Shown here: piece by piece, positions 1 through 10,750 of the stretch | Position numbering within the stretch: the first letter of the stretch is position 1 | Layout: the number at the start of each line of letters is the position of its first letter | Assembly (NCBI GenBank): GCA_947179395.2 | Contig: OX359292.1 | Span: 29,690,390 to 29,754,389, forward strand | Length of the DNA stretch: 64,000 nucleotides | Direction: 5' to 3' | From: Pulicaria dysenterica | Lineage: Eukaryota > Streptophyta > Magnoliopsida > Asterales > Asteraceae | Program-made: the position numbers and the translations under genes | Notes under the pieces: generated by a model | What the model was told of the DNA's origin: nothing | The model's input: only the letters and a program-made list of their open reading frames with translations | Database searches by the model: none

Positions 1-98
1 CCACACGTGGCCTCTACAAATTGCTTACGTGTCATTCTTCACATGGCTTCATGTGGCCTACACCATCACCCCACGTGTATTACTTCCAGCTCATAACA
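1..98 (-). repeat. 3' LTR of gypsy A (partial, cut by window start)
   Basis: This segment matches 4876-4973 almost base for base, with differences such as cacgtgg versus cacttgg and ttacgtg versus ttacatg. It ends at 98 with TCATAACA, the same terminus as the 5' LTR. The polypurine tract follows at once on the internal side. Confidence 0.9.
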
Positions 99-117
99 AT
101 CTGCTCCCCTTAAATTG
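99..117 (-). promoter_or_regulatory. Polypurine tract of gypsy A
   Basis: Read on the minus strand this is an AAGGGGAGCAGA-type purine run directly abutting the 3' LTR, the usual primer for plus-strand DNA synthesis. Confidence 0.7.
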
Positions 118-127
118 ATTCTTGTCC

Positions 128-3100
128 TCAAGAATCTTGAAAGTTAGGGAATTGTTGCTGAATTGTTGCAGCCAACTCCCAAGTTGCATCATCTTCGTTA
201 CCATCTGACCAGTGAATTAACCGGTACACCACAGCTCGATTATTGAGTTTACCCAGTCTTCTATCAACAACCTTAACAGGTACCCGTAACAAAAGGCCGT
301 CACTGTTACAAGGAGGTAAAATACCAGAAGATTGTGGTGTAGAATAACACTTCTTTAATTGTGAAACATGGAACACGGGATGCACTTTAGTGTCTGGAGG
401 AAATTTCAATTTATATGACACCTGACCAATCTTAGCAATTACTTGGAATGGTCCATAAAACCTTGGAGATAGTTTATTTTGCTTATGTAACCTCAATGTA
501 ACCTGTCGATGGGGTTGTAACTTCACAAATACCCAATCATCAACTTCAAAACTTCTATCTGACCTTCCTCTATCTGCCAAATTTTTCATTCTATCTTGAG
601 CTCGTTTTAAAAGGAACTTTAACAGCTTAATGGCATCTTCTCTAGCTGATAGAGTACGATCGACAGCCTCCACTAAAGAATCACCATTTACATATGATAC
701 ATGTGTAGGAGGAGGTTGACCGTATAATACTTCAAAAGGAGAGGTCTGAATCGAAGTGTGGAAAGAAGTATTATACCAGAACTCGGCTAAAGACAACCAT
801 TGCACCCACATCGTCGGCTGCTCTCCTGACATGCATCGTAAATAACACTCCACACTTTTGTTAACTATCTCAGTTTGACCATCTGATTGTGGATGGTAGG
901 CTGTAGATAAACATAACCGAATGCCCAACTTCCCAAACAATTCTTTCCAAAACGTGCTCAAAAAGATCTTATCACGATCGCTAACTATGGTTTGAGGAAG
1001 ACCATGTAGCCTATACACGTGATCTACAAACAACTGAGCCACTTGGCTAGCTTTAAAAGGATGAGCCATCGGAATAAAATGAGCATATTTACTTAAACGA
1101 TCGACAACCACCAAAATGACTGTTTTACCTTGTGATTTAGGTAGACCTTCTATGAAATCCATAGAGATATCCACCCATACTTTCTGAGGAATGGGCAACG
1201 GCTGTAGTAGACCCGGATACGGGGCTAAATCTGGTTTATTCTTTTGGCAGATTTCACAGTTTCTTACTGCTTCTCTAACATGTTTCTTCAAACCCTTCCA
1301 ATAGAAAAGATTTCCCAATATTTTAGTTGTTGCTAACATTCCTGAATGACCACCTAATGGCTCTTCATGACAGCAAGCAAACAACTTTTGTCTTAAAACC
1401 ACATCTTTTCCCACCACCAACTTTCCTTTTCTTTTGAGTATACCATTCATATATTGGAATTTATCATTGAAAGTAGTATGCTGAAGCTGATGAATTTTTT
1501 TCTGCACATAATCATCTTGTTCATAACTTGATTTGATCTCTTCTAACAACTGATTAGAAATCGTGGACAAGGTTAGAGCATTTAATTCTCCTGAATGTGA
1601 TCTTCGCGATAAAGCATCTGCCACCAAGTTCTCTTTTCCTTTCTTGTAGACAATTTCATAATCAAATCCCAATAACTTTGGCAACCATTTAAGTTGGAAA
1701 GGAGTGTTTAGACGCTGATCCAGAAAGTACCTAAGACTGAAGTGATCGGTTCGTATCTTAAAATGTTGATCGAAAAGATAACCTCTCCACTTTTCCAAAG
1801 CAAAAATGATAGTCCACAATTCCTTCTCATAAACCGATAAAGCTTTATGTTTAGGGGATAAAGCTCGACTTAAGTAAGCAATCGGATGCCCATCTTGTTG
1901 TAAAACCGCACCAATTCCATCATCACATGCATCTGTCTCGAGAATGAATTCTTTAGAGAAATTTGGCAACTTTAGCACTGGTGCAGAAATCATTTTGTGT
2001 TTCAGCTTCTCAAATGCCAATTGTGCTTCGGAATTCCATTTGAAAGAATCTTTCTTTAGCAATTCCGTAAGGGGTTTACTAAGAAGTGAATAATCTTTAA
2101 TGAATCTTCTATAGTAACCCGTAAGACCTAGAAATCCCCTCAATTGTTTAACCGAGGTAGGGCTGGGCCAATCCTTCATACATTGTATCTTTGTTGGTTT
2201 TGTTGCAACTCCATCTTTTGAAATAATATGACCCAAATATTCAACTTGTGAAGCTCCAAAAACACATTTACTCATTTTAGCAAATAAAGTATGTTCCGTG
2301 AGTTTTCCCAGCACCAATTTCAAGTGTAACAAGTGTTGTTCCTTGTTAGAACTGTACACTAATATGTCATAAAAAAACACCGGTGCAAATTTTCTCAAAA
2401 AACAACTGAAAACTTCATTCATCAAAGATTGGAATGTAGATGGTGCATTTGTTAAACCGAAAGGCATTACGAGAAATTCGTAATGTCCTTGATGAGTACG
2501 AAATGCAGTTTTTGGTATATCATCATCATGCATACGAATTTGATGATAACCCGAGCGTAAATCAAGTTTTGAAAAAACTGCAGCTCCACGTAATTCATCA
2601 ATGAGTTCTTCTATTATCAGTATCGAAAATTTATCCTTAACCGTATTCTTATTTAACTCACGGTAATCTACACACATACGCCATGTACCATCTTTCTTTT
2701 TAACCATGACCACCGGAGACGAGAACGGGTTGTTGCTATTTCTTATTACTCCAGAATCTAGCAGCTCCTTCACCATCGTTTCTATAGCATCCTTATGTGT
2801 CGGTGGGTGTCGATAGGGCCTCATGCTTACTGGTAATGATTCATTTTTTAAAGGAATGCGATGATCATGCAACCTCTTTAGTGGTAGTTGAGTAGGAGTG
2901 GCAAAAACACCGCTATACTCCTTCAGCAACTGTTGAATAGAATCACTCTCCTCTTGCTTGGAATTACCAACTTCCAAATTCATTAGTGAAGATGGATATA
3001 TACACAATGACATACAAGATAATTGAAACTCTTGAGCATTAACATCTTTGGTCATTTTCTTTCCATCAACCCATTTAGCTTCACCTTGTTTAGACCCCCG

Positions 3101-3265
3101 TAACGCCATTTTTTTTCCTTTATACATGAACTCCATACGTAACTGATTGAAATTCCATTGAATGTTACCCAAAGTTGATAACCATTGGATTCCTAAAACC
3201 ATTTCACATCCACCCAATGTAACTAACATAACATCAGTGACAAATGTTTCTCCCTGCAATTCCAT
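128..3265 (-). pseudogene. pol: Gypsy A pol: protease end, RT, RNase H, integrase, chromodomain
   Basis: This uninterrupted reading frame of 1,045 codons holds, in order: the end of the aspartic protease domain (GGCEMVLGIQWL, about residues 18-29), reverse transcriptase (about 150-355), RNase H (FILETDACDDGIGAVL, near 440), integrase zinc finger (HX3H and CX2C, about 635-690), integrase core (DFIEGLP, VSDRDKIF, then E in DGQTE), the GPF/Y-like region (YGPFQVIAKIG) and a C-terminal chromodomain ending in ATWELAATIQQQFPNF. The catalytic FxDD box reads FFYD: residue 299 is Tyr (codon 2369-2371) where the family has Asp, so RT activity should be lost. The frame differs from upstream gag-protease and overlaps it by about 43 bases, so the protease is split by a frame break. 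Confidence 0.92.
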
Positions 3266-4611
3266 TGTAGTCCTTTACATGCATATGAACTTAGTAAAGA
3301 GCTTCCCCCAGCCACAAAAATAGAAAGAGGACAAATGCTTTTTAAGGAACAACCCAATTTCTTGGCAGTATTATAATCGAGAAAATTGTGGGTACTACCA
3401 CTATCAATCAAAATATGAATAGTGTAATTATTCAACTGCCCTCTTACTTTCATTGTTTGAAAAGTGCTCATACCTGATAAAGCATTAAGGGAAATACAAG
3501 GTACTTCATCATTATCAGATTGTTCCCATTTGTTTTCATCACTCTCTTGACTTGTAGTAGCATACATCTCTTCTACGTCAAAACAAGAATCAGCTACAAT
3601 TTCTAATGAGAAAATTTGGCCTTGACACTTATGACCCGGTGTGAATTTTTTATCACAATAAAAGCACAAATTCTTTGCTCTTCGATCCTCATACTCTTTC
3701 TGGCTCAATTTCTTCCTTAAAGGCACTTGTGAGGTCATGTGTTTTAAATTGGATTGAGCGTTTGAAGTATTAGGAGGCAAAGATAACAATGGTGTAGACT
3801 TGTGATCATTTATACTTGGGTTAGAATAGAAACATGTATGGTAGTTTGAAGACTTAAGAATTTTCTTAGATGCATTGCTAGTAGTCTCTTGCAATTTTGC
3901 CAGGCAATATGCATCAGATAGTGTTTTTGGTTTAAACATTCTCACTGTAGGTTCAATTTCAGGATGTAATCCTGCAAGATATAGACTTACAGATTGAGTT
4001 TCTGTCAGATCCACTTTGCTGAGAAGAATATCAAATTCATCCTGGTAACTTTGAACCGATCCCGTTTGCTTCAAGTTCTTGAGCTCTGCTAACGGATCTT
4101 CATACACAGTTCCAAATCTCTTCTGAATAGCATCCAAATAATATTCCCAGTGGACATGACCTCCATGATTCTTAACAAACTGTTGATGCCAAACTAATGC
4201 CTTATCATAGAGATGAATTGCAACCAACTGTAACTTCTGTTCATCTTCCATATCTTCAAACTTGAAGAATTGCTTGCAACGAAATACCCACCCACGAACA
4301 TCTTCTCCATTGAACTTGGGAAATTCCACCTTAGCTAATCGATTAATTCGAGAACCAATTGATTTTGCACCTGAATTTCAAGATTCTGCCGACACCTTCT
4401 GTAATTGCCCTGCCATAAAATTCTGTTGCATACAAACACCTTGAAGTGATTGGCTGAAGTTTTCAATCGCCTTATTGACATTCCCCAACGAAGATTGGAC
4501 CTAATTTTGAACCGTATTGTCAATTGACTGATTAATACCTTCTAATGAAACTTGTACAGCTGCTGCAATGGCTTCCGTGATAAACGCTTTGGTCTGATCG
4601 TCTAACGCCAT
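3223..4611 (-). pseudogene. gag: Gypsy A gag and protease active site
   Basis: Capsid-type gag (WVFRCKQFF near the N-terminal third, then a QSYQDEFD block) is followed by a zinc knuckle (CFYCDKKFTPGHKC, a CX2CX7HXC variant seen in plant chromoviruses) and the protease motif LIDSGSTHNFLD. I place the start at the ATG 4611-4609, which opens MALDDQTKAFITEAI. Two in-frame stops follow in the N-terminal region (around 4500 and 4380). The stretch from 4329 to 3223 is open but begins at a GTG, not an ATG. The protease is completed only in another frame by the next ORF. Homologues usually have one continuous gag-pol frame, so a one-base indel is likelier than programmed frameshifting. Confidence 0.85.
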
Positions 4612-4665
4612 AGTTCTTGTGGTCACCATGCAATTGTATCACTGCAATCTTATGCCAAGATCGCA

Positions 4666-4677
4666 GCTCTAATACCA
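4666..4677 (-). promoter_or_regulatory. Primer binding site, gypsy A (initiator Met tRNA type)
   Basis: On the minus strand this reads TGGTATTAGAGC, one mismatch from the usual TGGTATCAGAGC, and lies two bases from the 5' LTR. Confidence 0.8.
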
Positions 4678-4679
4678 AA

Positions 4680-4973
4680 TGTTATGAACCAAATCTCAGG
4701 AAATGGAATCGAAAGACTTGGGAAACTAATCTCAGAATTCTCACATGAAGAGATGAGAATTGAGAAGATTAGTAAGAGAATATTATTGAATCGAAGGGTT
4801 GTACTGAATACAGACAAGAAGATATGTAATAGAATACAAGAGCAGATTACAATTCTTCTATTTATCCTACAATCACCACACTTGGCCTCTACAAATTGCT
4901 TACATGTCATTCTTCACATGGCTTCATGTGGCCTACACCATCACCCCACGTGTATTACTTCCAGCTCATAACA
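4680..4973 (-). repeat. 5' LTR of gypsy A
   Basis: A 294-bp LTR with perfect 8-bp terminal inverted repeats, TGTTATGA at 4680 and TCATAACA ending at 4973. Its last ~98 bases recur at 1-98. Confidence 0.9.
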
Positions 4974-5758
4974 GTTTGATTATGGGGTAAACCTTTTAAT
5001 GTATTTATCATGATGAACAACCCCTAGGTTTGAGATGTAATCTTTAGATTTTTATTATATTATGATATGTTTTGTTTATGCTTAATCACAATCCTTGAGA
5101 TTTTGATCTTAATCTTTATTGAGTAATCTGTTAGATACAGTTTGTTCATGATCTGAGATAATGACTTGCATGTGTATATTCTTCTTGATTATTGTTTGCT
5201 TGATCCGAGACACGACGTTTGTATGTAATAGGATAGATAACTTTTCTGAGATATAGGAGTTAAGATTACTTAATAAAACCAAAGATAAAAGTTTGAGTCT
5301 GATTCACCATACAACGAGAGTTAAGTGTGTTTTGGAACGATTAAGTCATAATCTGATTAGTAGGACTGACGGTTGTTGGTTCGAACGCCCTTAGAAACTT
5401 ATCATATTAACTGTGCTTAATACAAATTGAACCTTGGGGGAGTGATTCATTGGTAAATACAGCTTTGTCATCTGATTTCTGATTCTTAACAAATTGTTTT
5501 CATATTTACTACTTTAATTCAAAATCTTTCATACCTTGACAGCGGTTAGCTGTTGCTTTTCAAAAACCCCTATTTAATTTTAAGCAATTTAGTTTAATTA
5601 GTTTATTTCTTAATAGTACTTTCAATTCCTGTTCCCAGAGGATACGATCCTGGTCTTGCCCTGTTTACTGCTATATGATCGGGTGCGCTTGCCCGTTAGT
5701 GTGTCAGTCAAATTAAGTTAGATTAGTGTTAAAATTTAAGACTGATATTCGCGTATCA
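4974..5758 (+). repeat. Probable gypsy-type LTR fragment (element X)
   Basis: This stretch has no coding content. Its right part carries ATACGATCCTGGTCTTGCC, GGGTGCGCTTGCCCG and a terminal GCGTATCA, a composition I associate with Athila/Tat-type LTR 3' ends. It stops exactly where copia D1 gag begins (5759). Gypsy A abuts its left side, so A is probably nested in this LTR and the LTR's beginning lies outside the window. The assignment is tentative because no partner LTR is visible. Confidence 0.4.
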
Positions 5759-7488
5759 ACTTGCTATCTCATCATCAGCTACATAAGCTGCTGTTTGATA
5801 GTCACCTCCAAGTACAACTTGTACCTGTTTAGGAATTTGTTGGTTTATGCACTTTTCAGCAAGCTTTGATGACTTACACCAAGACATAGTGATCTTTTGA
5901 AGTTGGTCAGCTTTGACTTTAGCTTCCTGAAGTTCTTCACATAGAATTTTATTAATGGGTCTTTGACAGTCAAGATCACACTGTGCTTTCTTACCAACAT
6001 CAATGAGAGATTGATTTTCCTTAATCTCATTCTTCAGTTTAGCTATCTCAGCTTTGAGGTCCTTTTGAGACTTAAGGATGGTCTTGAAATCATTTAACAA
6101 ATAGTCAAAGGCAAGACCCTTTTCTTCATCGGTGTAAGAGTTGAAATTAATAACCTTATACATGGAAGCAGGATCCCAATCACTAGGCTTGCTGTTTTCC
6201 TCAGCTTCCTTCATGTCAGCTTCAAAAGTTGACTCGGACAAACCATAATCAACTTCATCAATTTCAAACTCTTCACCTTCTTGAGCAATTAGACATACAT
6301 CATCATCTGAGGTAGATGATTCAGTATCCCAGGTTTCAGAATATAATCCTTTCGCACTGGGTTTGTCTTCTGGCTTTCCTTTCTTGAGCTGAGTATATTT
6401 CTTCTTGTATTTGTCAGCTCTGTAAGCATTCTTATCAGCAACTGATGTTAATTCTTCCTTCTTTAATCTACACTCAGCAGCAATGTGTCCCTTCTTCTGA
6501 CAGTTGAAACACACAGCCTTCTTGGGGTCAAAGGAACTCTTCCCTTTGCTCCTGTCAGATCTTCCTCTTCCCCGTTGAGCTCTTCTCAAACATCTGGCTA
6601 GCATGGCCATCTACTCAGTGATAGTCTGAATATCATCAGTATCACCTCAGTCTGAGTCTGAGTGGTCAGCTTGAGATTCTGACTCAGTCTCAGATTCAAC
6701 AACTAATGCCTTTGAACTTTTCTTTTTCTTCTGTGCAACTAATGCAATTTCTGCTTTATTCAAGGACTCCTTAAGTTGTTGTTGAGAAGTTCTCTTGTGC
6801 TCTGTGATCTGTTAATGATTGAGCAAGAACCCATATATAGACTGTAGGTTATACACATGCAGTGTTCCTCCAGCCTCAGTGCTGTGGTTACTTCATTGAA
6901 CCCTTCTGGTAACACATCCAAAATTTTTAGCACAAGTTCAGCCTCATCTTTCTTCACACCTACACTTAGCAGGTCATTTAATAAGCAGTGAAACCTTGTG
7001 AACAAATCAGGCAAGGTTTCATTCTTCTTCGAAAAGAAGTTTTCATAGGATCTGTTTAGATGAGTTTTCTTTTGCTGCTTGACCAGATCAGTGCCCTCAT
7101 ATGTAATACTTAGTGTATCCGAGATCTCTTTGGCAGTTTGACACCCAATCACTGTATGCAAGATCTCGTTGGTCAGGGCATTTGCCAGAACACTCTTTGC
7201 CTTATCATCCAAATTGAACAGTTTCCAGTCTTCATCTGTCCAGGATGCAACAGGCTTCCTTACCTCTTTTTCACTTTTGTCTGTTTTATCAGCGGACGTA
7301 TCACTGACAACAGCAGAGATCTTGGGGATAATTGGTCCTTTGATAATGACATCGGACATACGATTGTCAATGGACTTGAAGAACAACATGGCTCTGAATT
7401 TCCACATAGGATAGTCAGATCCATCAAATACGGGACAACCTTTGGCAGACATCTGTGGAAACTTTCAAAAATTGTTGCTTGTAGACAT
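5759..7488 (-). pseudogene. gag: Copia D1 gag
   Basis: A UBN2-type copia gag. The N-terminal block includes KGCPVFDGSDYPMWKFRAML and an FSKKNETLPDLFTRFHCLL motif. Later come a CCHC knuckle with correct spacing (CFNCQKKGHIAAEC, near 6500), an acidic region and a predicted coiled-coil tail ending at 5759. I place the start at ATG 7488-7486 because copy D2 begins the same way. In D1 an in-frame TGA follows after eight codons, and the frame breaks near 6840, with further stops in 6611-6760, before resuming in another frame. The acidic stretch near 6640-6690 contains CTGAGT/ACTCAG repeats like those in this family's LTR. Confidence 0.85.
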
Positions 7489-7539
7489 TGTAAACTTTCT
7501 CAGAATCTTGAACTTTCAACTTATGAAATCGTTCAGCTT

Positions 7540-7551
7540 GCTCTGATACCA
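7540..7551 (-). promoter_or_regulatory. Primer binding site, copia D1
   Basis: The minus strand reads TGGTATCAGAGC, the exact initiator Met tRNA complement used by plant copia elements, two bases from the LTR. Confidence 0.9.
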
Positions 7552-7553
7552 GT

Positions 7554-8714
7554 TGTTGGTCCCTTGGTGAGAATAACAACAAGCAACAGACGTGTAGAAT
7601 GGGGGTTGAATACACTTTCTGCGGAAATTGAACAAATCAAAATAAAGTGTTACACAATGTAAATCAAACCACAATCGAATGCTTTGCTTTTCATTATTAC
7701 GAAGATGATTCCAGACTCTATCAAGTAAGCAACTCTTGATATGTAAACACCTAATATAAATCTCTCAATCTTTCAAATTTAGCTATCTATAATCAACTTA
7801 TGATTATAAATACTGACGACTCTCTAAACAGGATTTGATCACAGATTGAAAACTTACCAATCTCACAACTAATGTGAGTATTCGAACACACGAATAGCTT
7901 GGTAATCTGTGAATCTCTTGATCACGTTGAACTGACAAACAGTGATTCAAGAATCGTAACACATACGGTTGAGGTGAGGTATTTGACTCTGCAACACTTA
8001 GTCGTAATCGTCGTCGTACCTCTAAACTTATCAGGAGATAAGTATTTATAATCCTATGCCTACGGAATCTAACAAACTAAGACTCAGCCTAATTTGCTAA
8101 CTAACTACCGGATAACTCGGAATCTTGAATCTTGAATCTTCTTATCTTGAGTCTTCAATCTTCAATCTTGATTCAGGAGACTTCTTATCCTTCTCGTAGA
8201 TATAGAGAGTTAAAAAGATAAATTTAAAACATATTTAAATTTTCTTTAAGCTGACTTTTTGCTCGGACTGAGTTACTCAGCTTGAAACTCATCAAGCTGA
8301 GTTCTTCGAGAACAAACTTGAAAACCAACATGAACTAACACATATTAATAAACTCATCCTTAGAAGTCCTAAGAGTTAGCTAGAACGTATTTAGCAACTC
8401 TGTTGAGCTGACTCAGTATACAAGCTGAGTCACTCAGCTTGAAACACATCAGGCTGAAAGCTCAATATATATATATATATATATATCTTAGGTGACATAC
8501 ACAACTTATCACACATAGTGATAATCTTAATAAGATACAGTATAAGTTGATCGAACATATGCTCAGCTTATATTCAGCTTATGCTCAGTCTGAAACACTA
8601 TAAGTGTTCAGTCTGATCAAGCCTCATAATTCTGTTTAAGTTATATTCGGAACACATCTAACAAACTTAACTTTGTCTCATCAAATCTCAACTGATGAGA
8701 TCATCTTCCCAACA

Positions 8715-8715
<1 letters not shown>
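7554..8715 (-). repeat. 5' LTR of copia D1 (1,162 bp)
   Basis: Bounded by TGTTGG at 7554 and CCAACA ending at 8715, and matched along its length by 52522-53691. It contains a (TA)n run near 8467-8487 and a block (8246-8640) rich in inverted ACTCAGCTTG/CAAGCTGAGT motifs. Confidence 0.9.

Positions 8716-8758
<43 letters not shown>
8716..8758. repeat. (ATA)n microsatellite
   Basis: About 14 trinucleotide units directly after the LTR end. A ~24-bp AT-rich tandem pair (ATATGTATTTATACATAAG core) follows at about 8763-8810. Confidence 0.9.
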
Positions 8759-8989
8759 TAGATTTATATGTATTTATACATAAGTTTTTATATGTATTTA
8801 TACATAAGTTTTTTATATTAATATAATTTTATAGTTTAGTATAAAATTAATTTTAATTTTAAAAAATAATCTATATTTTTACAACATATTATTTGTTTAG
8901 AAAAAAAGTTTTACTTTCATTAACTAATAAAGTATTATAAATTAAAATATTAATAATATAATACTCTTATATTGATACTGTTTTTAATT

Positions 8990-9240
8990 TTAAAACACAA
9001 AGATGAAACAATACCTTGATTACGCAACCTTTTAATTAAAAGTTGCTTTTAAGTTATAGAAATGCAACCTTTTTAAACAAAAGTTGCAATTTTTAATAAG
9101 TTTTTGAAACTTCAAATAAAAAGGTTGCATATGGTATTCTAATACAACCTTTGTATTAAAAAAAGTCATGTTATAATCAGATGCAACTCATTTAAAAAGG
9201 TTGCTTCTAAAATGTTGCATTAGGCTCATTTTGTAGTAGT
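8990..9240 (-). mobile_element. CACTA-type transposon end (terminal and subterminal repeats)
   Basis: The segment ends at 9240 and on the minus strand opens with CACTACTACAAAATGAGCC, a classic plant CACTA terminus. Several copies of an AAGGTTGC/GCAACCTT subterminal motif follow in both orientations, as expected of CACTA ends. I could not find the opposite terminus or transposase, so this is a truncated or very short derivative. Confidence 0.6.
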
Positions 9241-9285
9241 GTATTATTATTATTATTATTGTTATTATTAATAATATTATTATTA

Positions 9286-9352
<67 letters not shown>
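9241..9352. repeat. (TTA)n microsatellite
   Basis: A long, slightly interrupted trinucleotide array adjoining the CACTA terminus. Confidence 0.9.
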
Positions 9353-9354
<2 letters not shown>

Positions 9355-9710
9355 AACAAGAAAAGCCATGTCACCTGCCATGACAACCGCCACGTCACCC
9401 ATAACCGTGTCACGTAACCCTTAACCTGCTAACATAGGTAAGAATACATTAAACGGTAGTTTTAAAAGATGGATACAAGAAATGGTTGTTTTAAAAAAGA
9501 GTATACACAATAGCAAAAAGTGACAAGTTCTATACACTTTTTGAAACTAAACCTATTTTGAAATTATATTATCTACTTGAATAAATAAGAAATTTATTAA
9601 TTAAGTTATGTAATTTCATATGTTTCAACAAGATATAAAAACTCACACGTTGCAATGGGACTTAAAATAAAAATTTGCATTCAGTCCTTTGTTTGCATAG
9701 TACTTCAGAT
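9353..9710. other. Unassigned AT-rich sequence
   Basis: I see no gene, LTR boundary or clear repeat here. It ends where the SIRE-A LTR begins. Confidence 0.5.
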
Positions 9711-9832
9711 TGTTAGATTATAAAAAGTGAGAGTGCAATATGTAATTATTGTAAAGTTGGGCAAATGCTATAAAAGGCATTTGCCCTTCACATTTCAATC
9801 TAAGCTTTGCATATTTCTCATATTGTGTTTGT
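9711..9832 (+). repeat. 5' LTR fragment of SIRE-A
   Basis: The first 122 bp of the LTR, beginning TGTTAGATTAT, with two differences by eye from 23860-23981. Homology stops after GTGTTTGT at 9832, where copia E sequence begins. It carries a TATAAAAG box (9769-9776) set between perfect 10-bp inverted arms. Confidence 0.85.
9759..9786 (+). promoter_or_regulatory. TATA box in the loop of a perfect inverted repeat (5' LTR copy)
   Basis: GGGCAAATGC (9759-9768), TATAAAAG (9769-9776) and GCATTTGCCC (9777-9786) form a 10-bp stem with the TATA box as the whole loop. The same structure is unchanged in the 3' LTR at 23908-23935. Confidence 0.75.
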
Positions 9833-9890
9833 CTTCACATAGTATTGGACACGATGATACATGTTATCTATCTCTGCACATAATCTAACA

Positions 9891-9903
9891 GACTCCCACT
9901 TGT
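9891..9903 (-). promoter_or_regulatory. Polypurine tract of copia E
   Basis: Minus strand CAAGTGGGAGTC directly before TGTTAGATTAT, the typical copia PPT-LTR joint. Confidence 0.7.
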
Positions 9904-10750
9904 GCAAGATAAGTAACACTCCTTGTACATCGTTGGCCTAAGGAGGTCCCTAGTCGTCTAGGTTAACCAGACTATGAGATCTCTTACATCTAGAGATATA
10001 ATCCAAACCTTGGATTATCTAGGCTTTTCCTTTTGCATCACGATATTTCGTAATGTGAGTATTTGACATGGAGCAGGGATCTCATCTAATACTCAGATTT
10101 TCTCGACTCTGATTTCGACACTCTGCAGTTACGGTTTTTCCCGAATGAATAACTATCATTCTAACCGAGCGCGGCCACGCATTTTCAGTAGTCTTAATCG
10201 TCGAGGAGCTCAGAAAATATCTCTCCTAAAAAGGAGGTGCAAATTCCATTTTGTCTATTTGCAATTTGAGCACATGGCTTCCGCTGCACCTAGACAAGCC
10301 CCTTATGATCACCCTGTTACGGCGTGACGTTAGAACATGCTAAAGTACAGAAGTTACCACGCCCCAAACCAAATATCTCAGGTCTAAGGACAACCTATCA
10401 AGTTTACTTATGTTAACGCTCCATGAAGTAAACTTAATGCGGATCACCCCAACATTTATCCCCTGATAAATATCTATGAATACTTGGTCACAACCTTGTG
10501 CTTTTATTCATACCCGAATAAATCATCAAATATTCATAATAGCGTTACCTCCCTAATGTAGCTCCCACTATATTAAGTAGCTACGGGCATTTAGACAACT
10601 CATCACTTGACTTGTCATGGATAGGTTAAACATGCTAAAAATGGACAACTACGAAACATTATGCAAATACCTCCTATTTCAATCCCATGAAATGTAAATA
10701 CATAATAAAGGGTTTCAAGTTATATCCATAGTAATAATAAAAAACAAGAA
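9904..10750 (-). other. Copia E 3' untranslated region
   Basis: Between the pol end and the polypurine tract I see no supported ORF. Its position is that of the long 3' leader common in copia elements. Confidence 0.55.

Larger units (their letters stand above)
1..4973 (-). mobile_element. Ty3/gypsy chromovirus A, nearly complete, decayed
   Basis: A compact LTR retrotransposon read on the minus strand: 5' LTR (4680-4973), Met-tRNA-type primer site, gag-protease, pol with integrase and chromodomain, polypurine tract, then the 3' LTR, cut off by the window start. Order RT, RNase H, integrase defines Ty3/gypsy, and the C-terminal chromodomain defines a chromovirus. The short LTR (294 bp) and about 5 kb length resemble the Reina clade, but the clade is a guess. 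Gag stops, a gag-pol frame break and a mutated RT catalytic residue mean this copy cannot be autonomous. The flanking duplication cannot be checked because the left end lies outside the window. Confidence 0.9.
5759..8715 (-). mobile_element. Copia D1, 5' part (LTR, PBS, gag)
   Basis: This is the 5' portion of a minus-strand Ty1/copia element: 5' LTR 7554-8715, primer site 7540-7551 and gag 7488-5759. Pol is absent here; gag ends abruptly against the LTR-like fragment ending at 5758, so the rest may lie left of the window beyond element X. A second 5' fragment of the same family lies at 51888-53691. Confidence 0.85.

Noticed and set aside
7138..7662. Plus-strand reading frames opposite copia D1 gag, and similar ones at 52115-52382
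   Set aside because: Antisense shadows of the conserved gag frame, which explains why they recur in both copies.
9207..9413. Poly-Ile/Asn reading frame on the minus strand
   Set aside because: It is the translation of the (TTA)n microsatellite.
9711..9890. A small 180-bp LTR or MITE with perfect 11-bp inverted ends
   Set aside because: The left part matches the SIRE-A LTR and the right part abuts the copia E PPT, so two fragments meet head to head at 9832/9833.
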